NCBI GenBank assembly: GCA_037127255.1
Contig: JBANSL010000013.1
Location: 65,103,688-65,167,687 of the forward strand
Direction of reading: 5' to 3'
DNA length: 64,000 bases
Origin: Persicaria tinctoria
Taxonomy: Eukaryota; Streptophyta; Magnoliopsida; Caryophyllales; Polygonaceae
This document shows positions 32,511-42,203 of the stretch, in pieces (the stretch's first letter is position 1; every line of letters starts with the position of its first letter). A program made the position numbers and the translations under genes. The notes beneath the pieces are model-generated. The model was not told where the DNA came from. It searched no databases and saw nothing but the letters and a program-made list of their open reading frames with translations.

Positions 32511-34042
32511 TTAATTCTCACTATGTAGATAGAGGAAGTAGGGATCATTCCACTGGAGTGCAACATTTCTAGAGTAGTATTGCACTTGGGATATGGTTCC
32601 TGCGAATCTTGACATCACAAAAATCAGTAGCAAAGGTGTTGATATCGACTAGAGAGGTCGATATCGAGGGGATGGTCGAGAGAAGTGGTGAATGTCGATT
32701 GGTTTGGTGATTTCCAAAAATACATAAAAACATAAAGTAAAGGAATTTAGGGTTGAAATCAATATGAAAAAGACTTCCAAGGTTGAGGAACAACCACAAC
32801 AATAACCATGCATGAACCACACAAGACTCCTAGAATAAAGATCATGTTTTTATCATCAAAATATAGCTTTCACATACTTCACAAATACAGAACAGAGGCT
32901 TTCGCATAAAACTTATTCGTTCTATCTTTTCTTAATTAGATCCTTTTTACTTTCATCAAAGTTCTCTAATTACTATTCCAAATTCATAATTAAATCCACT
33001 TTCGCTTTATAATCATAAACAAGAGATTGTCCTCAACTTTCACAAAGGATTTAAGCACAAGATAAATGATGATACACTCATAAAAACATCATAGATTCAA
33101 GCTTTCATACATGACTATTGTCGGGCTCACCCCAACCCTAGAAGAAGAAGAACTACTCACACATAGGTATAGAAAACATGCTGAAAATTGAATAAATTGT
33201 AATTTGAAATTGCATAAATAAAACCTGGAAAATAGTTCAGCAAACGCCAATACTCTTGATCCAAACAAACCCTAAAAACCGTCTCCTTCTTCCTGTCAGT
33301 TCAGCCCTCAAACGTGTGTTGTGTGATGTTTTCTCTAGCTCCTATTACTCCATCGGGCTTTATTTTATAGATAAAAACTAAGACTTAATCCCCAAGGAAT
33401 AGAGATTTTATCTCAAGAATAAAATAAATTCTATCTAAATCTATCTAAGGAAGATATAATAAATCTTAAGGAAAGATATAATCTATCCAAGTCTATCTAA
33501 GTACTAACCATAAGTAATACTGTAGACCCTAAAATAAATTAAATAAAAACCTAATTAAAAAGCCCAAAAATCAGCCCATAAAGTTCGCATAAACTTCCAT
33601 CAGATCCGCGCAGGGTCGACGTCGAGGCACAGGGGGTCGACGTCGAGGCTCCTATACAAATGCAGTAACTTCGATCTGTTTTCCTCCAACTTTTCGACTA
33701 TGTCTTCCAATGCACTTTTCCGAGTCATCATTTGTCTGATTGACGCATATGAATATGCGTTGCAAAACCCTTTTCAAGAACTACAACTCTCATTAAGGCT
33801 CCAGATCTCGACTCGAAGTGATGAATGGCAAAAATAAGGTTTTCCAGTGCCTTCATGGTTTTCCATTAAGCTCTAAAGTGTGTCCAAACTCCTCTAAATT
33901 AGCTCCAAATACTTGAAAATTACACCTAAGCTTGTGTACACTCCATATCTTATAATATTAAGAATAACTACACATTTTCCATACTTTCCCAATACAAAAG
34001 CTAATGAAAATGACTCAAATGAACTCAAAACATGATGCAAAA
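32511..34042. other. Repeat-like non-coding sequence left of the Harbinger element
   Basis: No intact gene. GGGTCGACGTCGAGGC occurs twice in direct repeat at 33613-33650, and TATCTA words cluster at 33430-33510. It probably belongs to a degraded LTR element: the Harbinger target continues at 40700 directly into an LTR-like repeat. Confidence 0.4.
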
Positions 34043-34045
34043 TAA

Positions 34046-34065
34046 GGGTGTGTTTGACAAAAAGG
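34046..34065 (+). repeat. Left terminal inverted repeat of the Harbinger element
   Basis: GGGTGTGTTTGACAAAAAGG, preceded by the TAA target duplicate. Confidence 0.85.
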
Positions 34066-35019
34066 GGTTTTTTTAGGGATTGGATATTTTTTAGGGGTTG
34101 GAGTTTATTTTGGGTATTATGGAGGTGTGGGAGTTGGAGGTTTTATTTTTAAAATAACCTTATAAAAAAGCTGATTGGTGTTTGGTTGATATGAGGTGTA
34201 GGAGTTGTATTTATGAGGAAAATGACCAAAATGCCCTTAAGTAATTACCCCCACCCACCCTCATCCTCAAAGACATTTGTTTCCAATTTCCCCGTCATTC
34301 GCCCAAACCCTAACGTGAAGAACCCTAGCTTGCACGCGTTCGGCGAGAGAGAAAGGTAAGCCCTCCTCCTCTGTCAGATTTCTGCTTCAATTTCGAGTTT
34401 GCTTCAATTTCCCTGTCCGGAATCGGATTTCTGCTTCAATTTATGCTCTTTGTCGACTGTCAATTTCGATTTTTTTTCGTTTATGCCCTTTGTCGACTGG
34501 CCATGGGGGTGTGCGGTCGACAGTTGAATGTCAAATGTTCAATTTCGATAGGATCATGAATTTATGTGAACTCTGTACTGTCTGCTTCAATTTATGTTAA
34601 CTTTCTGCTCTTAAATTTCTACTGTCTGCTTCAATCTTCTAAAAATCACTGAATATCACGTAGCCTCCAAATCTTCTACTGTTAAATTTCGGTTGTTGGC
34701 ATTCAAATCCCATATCTATAATGGATAATTGAACTTGTAAAGGCATAGGGAATGATCTTTAATTTTGTGATGAAATTAGTTTAATCAATATATATTGCCC
34801 CTGTTGAATATCACGTAGCCTCAAAAGTTAGACTAATTTGTATAGTCAATATATATTACGCCTATAGTTGTTGAAATCGTCATTTGTATTGTATGTGTAT
34901 TTGATTTGTGATTAAATTTCTTGTGTGAGTGTGTGACTACTATGTGTGTTGAAATGGCAATGTTGTTCGTGTGTTGGTAATATGTGTTGATAAGTGTTGA
35001 ACAGCTTGTGTTTTGAACA

Positions 35020-36203
35020 ATTTCATCAAGCAACAAGCCCCCTCCGAAAGACAAGGCTTTTCTGTGGACTCAAGAATTGCAGCGAAAGTTCCTTGATCTC
35101 CTTGTTGCATATCAGCGCAAGTATGGTCGAGATCAACAATTCAGTTGGGTTGACCTCACTTCTGAATTTGAGGAAGCTATCGGCAAGAAGTGTGGGAAAG
35201 AAACTCTCAAGAACAAAAATAATTCAATGAAAGAGAGGTGGAGAGAATGGAAAGACTTGAAGCATGGGGAGACCGGTCTTGGTTGGGATCTTGCTAGTGG
35301 GACAATCGCCGCAACTAAGGAGTGGTGGGCGAAAAAAATACAGGTACTTGACATGAGCATATTTGAGATGAACATATTTGTTGGTTCAATTTGTTTGGTA
35401 ATTGCATTAATGCCTCATCTTGGGAAATATTTGTTGTTTCATTTCGTATGTTGATTATCTTCGCTTTGTGGTTGATGTAGGAGAATGGAAATTTCAAAAA
35501 ATTTCGAAAGAAGAGAATCTCACCCGACTTGGAGGACTTGTGGGACCAAATCTACGGAGGGACGGTTGCCACGGGGCAACATTGTGTGGCTCCATCGATG
35601 GAGGCTTCTCCTCCACCACCGTCCTCCGCCTATGGTGAGGCAACTGGGTGTGTTGACGGTCAACCAACGGATACCGAATATGACTTGGCAGATGATTTTG
35701 ACGAGCTCACTGCTGAGTTTGGTACCGGTGATGGAGGCTTGCAAAATATCGTTCGGGGGATCAGCGCAGCTGCTCCCTCAAATGCTACCGGATCCACACC
35801 CATCGGTCGAACAACCGGGCCAGACCCGCGTGGGAAGAGAGTTGCAGGAAACGCATCCACCCAGGCAGCTAAGAAGAGATCTAACCGACAGTCGACAGGA
35901 TCGTCCCTCTTCCAAAGACATGTGGAAGGGAACGAGGAAACTCAGAGGGAACTCATAGCTTATCTGAAAGACGAAGAGTCGTCAAACAAACAGGAAGGGC
36001 ATGCGCAGCGGGTTATGGACGTGATTTCCACCATGGTTGATGAGGGTTTGCTCGAGGATGGAGGTCCGTTGTGGTGTTATGCAGTTGACGCCTTGATCAA
36101 CAGTGACCGTGCATTCACGTTCTTCCTCGCGATGCCGAAAAACACGTCGAGGTTGTCATGGCTCAAGTGGCATTGTGAGAAGAACGGCGGGCAAATGCCA
36201 TAA
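35020..36203 (+). CDS. Harbinger ORF1: Myb/SANT-like DNA-binding protein
   Basis: Partner protein of PIF transposases, thought to bind the element ends and carry the transposase into the nucleus. Exons are 35020-35343 and 35481-36203, with a 137-bp GT-AG intron in phase 0; about 348 aa. The N-terminal SANT-like domain (residues about 10-110) has FLWTQELQRKFLDLLVAYQ, SWVDLTSEFEEAIGKK, LKNKNNSMKERWREWK and GETGLGWDLASGTI. Exon 2 opens ENGNFKKFRKKRISPDLEDL, as in this family. The C-terminal region (MDVISTMVDEGLLEDGG, KNTSRLSWLKW) is also typical. There is no ATG in the expected place. The frame reads ATT-TCA-TCA-AGC at 35020 where ATG would fit, so either the start is mutated or an upstream exon supplies it. 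Confidence 0.85.
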
Positions 36204-36519
36204 CTGATGGCGTGTGTGCAAGTTTATGATTGTGTCTGTTGCCTGAACATGTGTGCCATCTTATCATGTCCTTGTCGCCTCTATGGTTGTGTCTGTCTCT
36301 ATGTTGCTACTTGTCGATGAACTTGTTCTCTGGATTTGAGTCTTCTCTACTAGTTTGTTATGACTCTAAACTTCATGTTTGTGTTCTTGCAATGTTATGT
36401 GGATGTTGTTTTATGCCTTGCCTACACATGTGCTTCTGATTTCGAACAAGAGGGAGCACGCATGCCTTGGTAACTAGTTAGTGCTCACCATGCTTGTTTG
36501 GGATTGCAGGGAGCTCGAC

Positions 36520-37527
36520 ATGGATGATGCAACTCGTACACGTAAACGGAAACGTCAACGTAAACGAGCTATTATCATCTTGCTCCTCCTGCAACAACAA
36601 TCAAGGGCGATTGCCGAGCACTACTACAAGCATGTCTTCAAAGTCCCTTGCTACATCTCTACTTACACAGGTGCTATGTGGGTGGATGACATCCTCAACC
36701 ATGCCACGGACCTCAGGTCAGTCCAAAACTTCCGTATGAGAAAACAGACTTTCATTAGATTGTGTGAAGTGCTGGAACACCGGTATGGATTGCGTGGTTC
36801 CCACAAGGGAATAACGACGTTCAATGTGATGGCGGTTTGCGACTTTGATCTAAACTTCACTTTCATCTCAGCCGGGTGGGAGGGGAGTGCCCACGATGCT
36901 CGGGTGTTTGACCATGCCGTGAACACTCCCGCTTTCCACTTCCCACACCCTCCTCCAGGTTCGTGTATCCTTATTATCTCTTCCATGCTCTCCTATATCG
37001 ATCAGCCTCCCATTTGGTTTTGACATCACTTTGAACATTTAGGCCGATACTACGTGTGTGACAAGGGCTACCCCGATCGTGAGGGGTACATGGTGCCTTA
37101 CCCAAAGACGAAGTACCATCGCGCATCATTCGTGGAAGAGCCGGCTAACAACGAGAAGGAGGCCTTCAACTCGAGGCATTCGTCGTTACGGGGAGCAATC
37201 GAGCGCACATTCGGCATATTCAAGGGTCAATGGAAGATCACAAGGACAATGCCAAAGTACGCAGTGCGGAAACAGGTTGACATCATCTTATCATGCTTCG
37301 CGTTACATAACTTCATGCGTCGAAGCTCGGACGACGACGAGGTAGACATGACCCCGCAGGATGACGTCGAAGTAGATGACGAAGATGATGCATACGGCGA
37401 TCCTCCAGAGGAAGAGGAGGTGTCCTCCAGCGACGACGATGAGGATGCCGACAACCCAGAGGTTATGAGGTCGTTGCGGGACAACATAGCACGTCGGATT
37501 TGGGCGGACCGATGTGGTCGTCGCTAG
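36520..37527 (+). CDS. Harbinger transposase (DDE_Tnp_4), internally deleted
   Basis: Exons 36520-36958 and 37043-37527, with an 84-bp GT-AG intron in phase 1; 307 aa, shorter than the usual 380-430. The start is MDDATRTRKRKRQRKR just after a likely acceptor (TTGCAG, 36504-36509). Residues before it in the open frame are probably intronic. HFPHPPPG is split by the intron and followed by RYYVCDKGYPDREGYMVPY. Catalytic parts present are the second Asp (GWEGSAHDARVF) and the Glu region (RHSSLRGAIERTFGIFK). The segment between YGLRGSHKG and ITTFNVMAVCDFDLNF joins directly. The region that normally includes the first Asp (family motif GALDGTH) is missing in frame. The C-terminus is very acidic. 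It is likely catalytically dead. Confidence 0.88.
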
Positions 37528-38096
37528 TGGGACTCCACGTGCTTCGTCAAGGTGAAGGGAAAGCACCCCTTTTGCTTATGTCCAATGTATTAGGAAACCA
37601 AAATCTCGGGTGCACAATATTTTTTGGTAGGTCATCATATCTATTTCACCATGTGATTGGTACTCTAACGGTAAGGGCGCTCTTAAAGACGCAGTCATTT
37701 TTTGCATGATGGTCATGAATTTGATGCTCGACGTTTATGTTTATTTCGCCATGTGGGTTTATTGTTAGAAGGTTAGCATATATGATGATATTCGTTTGTG
37801 TTTATAAACAACAATCTACGAAATTAGCATGGGCAAATAATTGGCAAGTGAAAATATATAAGCTAAATGATAAAAGCCAATGTAATGAACATGGTCATTG
37901 GTCAACGACAATGTTATCAAAAGCCTACCTAATGCAACTAACATAATACCTAATGCCCAAGAGCAACGACATTGTTCTCAAAAGACTAGCCTACTTAAAC
38001 CGAATCGTAACGAAACATGGTCACCGGACAAATGCCTTGCCTAGTTACACCATAATACTAACGAGAACGGGTACGCCCAGTTGACAAAAGTCTTCC

Positions 38097-39197
38097 CTAG
38101 TTACACCACATCCTACCGAAAGACATATACTTCTTCACAAATGCAAGGAGGATGACGATGAGGACCATCACGATAATAATCGTATGAGCCCTCCTCTCAC
38201 GACCCTTTGAAGTAGCGAGCTCCATCCATAGCTTGCAAATGTAGGTGCTCAGTGACGCAACCCTATTCGTGAGTTCTTCGTTCATGGAAGTCTCGCTCGT
38301 CAACTCCTCCTCGCGGCGTGCTAAGTTGTCTTCCGTGGCATGTAACCGTTCACCTAGACCTAGGTTGCGCTCTGTGAGATCATGGTTGCGCTCCGTGAGA
38401 TCCAGGTTGCGATTAGTGAGATCTCTGTTGCGCTCGGTGAGATCCAAGTTGCGTTGACTGAGAGCTTGGTTGTCCTCGGTTAGGCCCCGGTTGATTGCAA
38501 TTAGATCCCGATTGACGTTTTCCATATGAACGAGAGTTGGGTCTCGGCTGCTCGTTGCATCATCCTGCTCATCACTATACTCAGCCCACTGCGAAGGGAA
38601 TTATTACAAATTCAATATTCCAATATATGCAGTATGTGAAAGAAAAATCTGAATCTAAACACATAAAATCATTTCCAATTTAGGTCACCAGTGAGCATAA
38701 AAGCATTTCCAATTCAGGTCTCAACCTCACAAGAACACTTGTATCACGAATCTAAAACATAAAATCATTTCCAGTTCAACAAGTAAACCAAATTATTTTA
38801 AGGAACACATTAGCTGATACAAGTGCTATTCAAGTACATCAGTGACCAATTACTTGTTGTGTGAGGAAAAAATCAATAAGTTGCAAGTTCAACCAAACGA
38901 TTACAAGGGAAGAGCATCAAATGTAATTATTGGTCAATCTAATGCCAATTACCAAAGATTAGGAATAAGTTATCACCCAATATTAGTAACAGATTGATCA
39001 CAAGGAGGTATTTTCAGCAGCTTATTGAGACACACTACTTCGTGTATAGAACAATATCATTGCCATCTCTAATTTGCACATATCAAAATCAAGGCTAACT
39101 TTACCTCCGCCGGCCACTGTTCGATAGGCTCGTCCCCTCCGATCCAAGGGTACTTTTCAGGATAACCACTCGGCCAACTACCTGAAGTGTCTGACAT
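38097..39197 (-). CDS. Novel two-exon gene in the Harbinger element: heptad-repeat protein with C-terminal membrane segment
   Basis: Exons on the minus strand are 39197-39105 and 38588-38097. The donor is GAG then GTAAAGT, the acceptor TTCGCAG, phase 0, giving 194 aa. Exon 1 encodes MSDTSGSWPSGYPEKYPWIG and ends EQWPAE. Exon 2 continues WAEYSDEQDDATSSRD. Residues about 60-140 are a long coiled coil whose core is a 7-residue repeat of the type LDLTERN, encoded by a 21-bp tandem repeat. Residues about 167-182 (TIIIVMVLIVILLAFV) form one hydrophobic helix followed by KKY, as in tail-anchored proteins. I recognise no family, and a third ORF of this kind is not a standard PIF/Harbinger component. 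It may be a captured host gene or an element-specific accessory protein. The frame staying open across a clean intron argues for a real gene. Confidence 0.65.
38367..38471. repeat. 21-bp minisatellite, five units, coding for heptads
   Basis: Five consecutive 21-bp units (plus strand GCG...GTGAGATC...GTT) encode the repeated LDLTERN-type heptad on the minus strand. Because 21 is a multiple of 3, changes in unit number would lengthen or shorten the coiled coil by whole heptads. Confidence 0.85.
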
Positions 39198-39382
39198 TCC
39201 CGTGGATAGAACATTAGAGAATGAACAAAAACTTGTAATGTACTCGAAGGATTTCATTCAAACTACTAATTTTAAAGAATGCACAGCAGCCAAAAAATAT
39301 TGCACAGCAACTAAATATTTGTGCATTCTTTTCAACTATAAAGCAAGATCACGAGTGAGCATGCACAACAGTGAGCAAGTAT

Positions 39383-39892
39383 TGATGCAAGTATATATGT
39401 ATGCACCAGTGAGCAAAAGAATGCACAACAGCCAAATAGATATATGCACCAGTGAGCAAGTAAGAAAGTAAATGACCAGAAAACTCCACCAAGGAGAAAA
39501 GTCTCTGTTGATGCTAGTAATCATTAATGAACACCAAATTGAGAGAGTTCAACCTTCTACAAGCAAAGCAAGATGCACTTGTACCAAAAGAAAACATAGA
39601 ACAAGAAACATAGCAGTCAGAGCACACAAGAAGAAAAATGAATGAGCTTGTTATCCTTCACAAAAACAGGATACATCATGTCAATTTATATTTTCAGCTG
39701 TTTGATGCTTGTAAATGGTATATTTTCAGTTGTTTGATGCAAGTATATATGTATGCACCATTGAGCAAAAGAATGCACAGCAACCAAATAGATATATGCA
39801 CCAGTGAGCAAGTAAGAAAGTAAATGACCAGAAAACTCCACCAAGGAGAAAAGTCTCTGCTGATGCTAGTAATCATTAATGAACACCTAATT
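39383..39892. repeat. Direct repeat of about 158 bp upstream of the novel gene
   Basis: Copies at 39383-39541 and 39735-39892 share GATGCAAGTATATATGTATG, AATGACCAGAAAACTCCACC and CTAGTAATCATTAATGAACA with few differences. Short ATGCAC(A/C)A(G/C) words also recur from 39280 on. It lies between the right terminus and the novel minus-strand gene. Confidence 0.88.
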
Positions 39893-40676
39893 GTGTAATT
39901 ATATTTTTTTTGAAATCAATATTTCTTTCCAAAGTTTCTCCATCAAAACAGAAGTCTTAGAACTCAACAATAACAACTACAGACCAAGAAATTGCTAAAG
40001 GTAGAGGGAAAATGCAGAAATTTTGACAATAACATGGAGGTTGCTGTTGCCAACAATGTCCCAATCGAAATCTAAAAGCCTTTCGTTTATGTTGAATTCC
40101 AAACCCTGCAGACAGTTCAATCCTGAATCTATAAGCCTTTCGTTTATGTTGTTATTTCAGTGTTCCCCCAATCGAATCCCTTTCGGTTGAAGAATGGCAC
40201 TCCACATTTCCCCCAATTGAAGCCCTAACCCTAGAAATCGATTTCGGAGTTCAGATCTGGACGATTTCCCCCAATCGAAGCCCTAACCCTAACCGAAATC
40301 GATTTCCCCCAATCTGGAAACCGACTACCCATGAATTTCAACAAAAAAAAAAGGACAACAAGAAGGAACAGGGTAGGGTGAGAAGATGTGGAGCGACGAT
40401 GGAGAAATCGTCCAGATGTGGAGCGAGAGAGACGTACATGCGAGTCACAGCAGCGGCGACGATGATGGAAGGAGATGTGGAGCGAGGGAGCGTCAAGGGC
40501 AAATAAGAGATAAAATCAGAAACCTGATCGAAGAAACTCCCGAAGCTTGCCCCCCCCATCTTCCGAAATTGTCCAGAGAAACCTGCAACTCCAACTCTCG
40601 AAGCTCCAAGCGAAGACGCTTCCAAACACACGCGAATCAGTTGCCAAAAATAAAAAAGCTAACATAACCTCACAAA

Positions 40677-40696
40677 AACCACTTTCAAACACGCCC
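40677..40696 (-). repeat. Right terminal inverted repeat of the Harbinger element
   Basis: Reads GGGCGTGTTTGAAAGTGG inward on the minus strand, followed on the plus strand by the TAA duplicate. Upstream of it, 40150-40320 carries short CCCCCAATCGAA/CCCTAACCC repeats. Confidence 0.85.
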
Positions 40697-40726
40697 TAAG
40701 ACTAAAAATGTGGACATCTCGTAGGT

Positions 40727-41744
40727 GCAAGTCGGTAGTTGGCGTTTCCCCCCCAAGGTTACATAGCACACCCTCGATTTGTGCACTCGAAAAGAGGATT
40801 TGGAATCCCAAAAAGAATGCTTAGAACGTGAAAGAAGAGAAATGATTTTGGTATTTCTCTTTGTTCTGAAGAGGGAGAAGAGCGTCTATTTTTAAAGGAA
40901 GAAGAAGAACGCTCCTCTCAGTTGTAAAATGCTGGAAAAAATCAGGAAGGTGGGGATAAGGATGAATTAAATCTGAAAACGTTTAAAACAAAGAGATAAT
41001 TTACGAAATACTTATTTAAAGTAATCCCGTGACTCATGAACAGAAAGCAAGTAAAAAATGGATTTGATACATGGCTGAGAAGATGACTGCACACAGTTTT
41101 GTTATCTTGCTCATATTTTTTCAAATGTGCGGTGTGAGGGACGTCTTCAACCCTCCTACCCTTTTCGTCAACGATGACAGAGACATCTACAACTGTATAA
41201 GGAATGCCCTTCCCCTTCTCTTCTGTAGCAGCGGCGGAACCGGTTGGAGGGGCTTCAAGCAAGATGTAATCGGTTCGAAAGTGGCATCCCATTGCAGCAA
41301 CAAGAAATCGCTTCTAAATTGTTAGTGCAATGTATGTAGAAAAAGCTGTTGGAAAACGTTGAAAACCGAAGTGGATGAAAGCTCGAAAAGGTCGTGGCAT
41401 CGTATTGATCTTAAGTCTTAACCCATTACTTTAGAAGCGATTTCGCCTCAACCATAAGTGCAAGTCGACAGTCGGTGTCGCCCCCCAAGGCTACACATCA
41501 ACCCCTCGATCTGTGCACTCGAAAAGAGGATTGGGAATCACAAAAAAGAATGCTCAGAAGAGAAAGGATTTCAATTTTTTTTTGTTCCGAAGAGGGAGAA
41601 TAGCGTATGTTTTTAAAGGAAGAAGAATGCCCATCTCAGTTGTAAACACGGGAAAAAAAATCAGGAAGGTGGGGATAAGGATGAGTTAAACATGAAAACA
41701 TTTAAAAAAAAAAAAGAGATAAGTTACGAGATACTTATCTTTAG
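40727..41744 (-). mobile_element. Short LTR-bounded relic with Copia gag fragment
   Basis: Two direct repeats of about 285 bp (40727-41014 and 41462-41744) both start TGCAAGTCG. They share GTGCACTCGAAAAGAGGATT and TCAGGAAGGTGGGGATAAGG. Between them the minus strand has a gag scrap (KGRRVEDVPHTAHLKKYEQD) and PBS-side sequence like that at 32360-32470. The repeats look like LTRs of a heavily deleted element related to the gag relic at 30.7-32.5 kb. Exact LTR ends and a target duplication were not resolved. Confidence 0.55.
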
Positions 41745-42203
41745 CCCAATTTATTACGCAGTCACCCGAAGGCATGACCCACCCCTCTACGCACATACAA
41801 GAGATCAACGGTGGTGGTGCGCTCATGTGAGTCTCGTATTCCATCTTTGAAACAAGGGATAAAACATGTATTGATTTAAACAACACTCTCAAGTCCTTAG
41901 AAAATAATGTGGGACAAGAGACCTTTGGCCTTTCATAAACCCGTTTCAAACATTCCTCCAACGAAGATCTCATTTCTTATACATCAATCATATGCATTAT
42001 ATTCGAGCTCCCCATTTGGAGTATATACTATAAATAACACCACTAACATATCTCAAGTTATCTTCACAGTTTTTATCATGCGAATCATTTCTTTCGTTTT
42101 CCTACTAACATATAATCCCCGAAATTAATCAAACAAAGCAACAAGCACACCTTATTTTCTACACATATCATTGAAATTAATCGATGTAGAAATCTTATGA
42201 ATC
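41745..42203. other. 3' flank of the GT90 gene
   Basis: Contains the presumed 3' UTR of the minus-strand gene. No other feature was recognised. Confidence 0.4.

Larger units (their letters stand above)
34046..40696 (+). mobile_element. PIF/Harbinger DNA transposon, 6.65 kb, with three genes
   Basis: Left end GGGTGTGTTTGACAAAAAGG; right end inverted GGGCGTGTTTGAAAGTGG. TAA flanks both sides (34043-34045 and 40697-40699), the target size expected for PIF/Harbinger. Inside are a Myb/SANT-like DNA-binding protein and a DDE transposase on the plus strand. An extra two-exon gene lies on the minus strand. The transposase lacks a block that normally carries the first catalytic Asp, so this copy is probably not autonomous. 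Confidence 0.9.

Noticed and set aside
35485..35958. 157-codon plus-strand ORF inside Harbinger ORF1
   Set aside because: Alternative frame of exon 2; the frame joined by the intron gives the conserved Myb-like protein text.
40338..40631. 97-codon minus-strand ORF near the right Harbinger terminus
   Set aside because: No motif; lies in repeat-rich terminal DNA and has an equally long ORF on the other strand.
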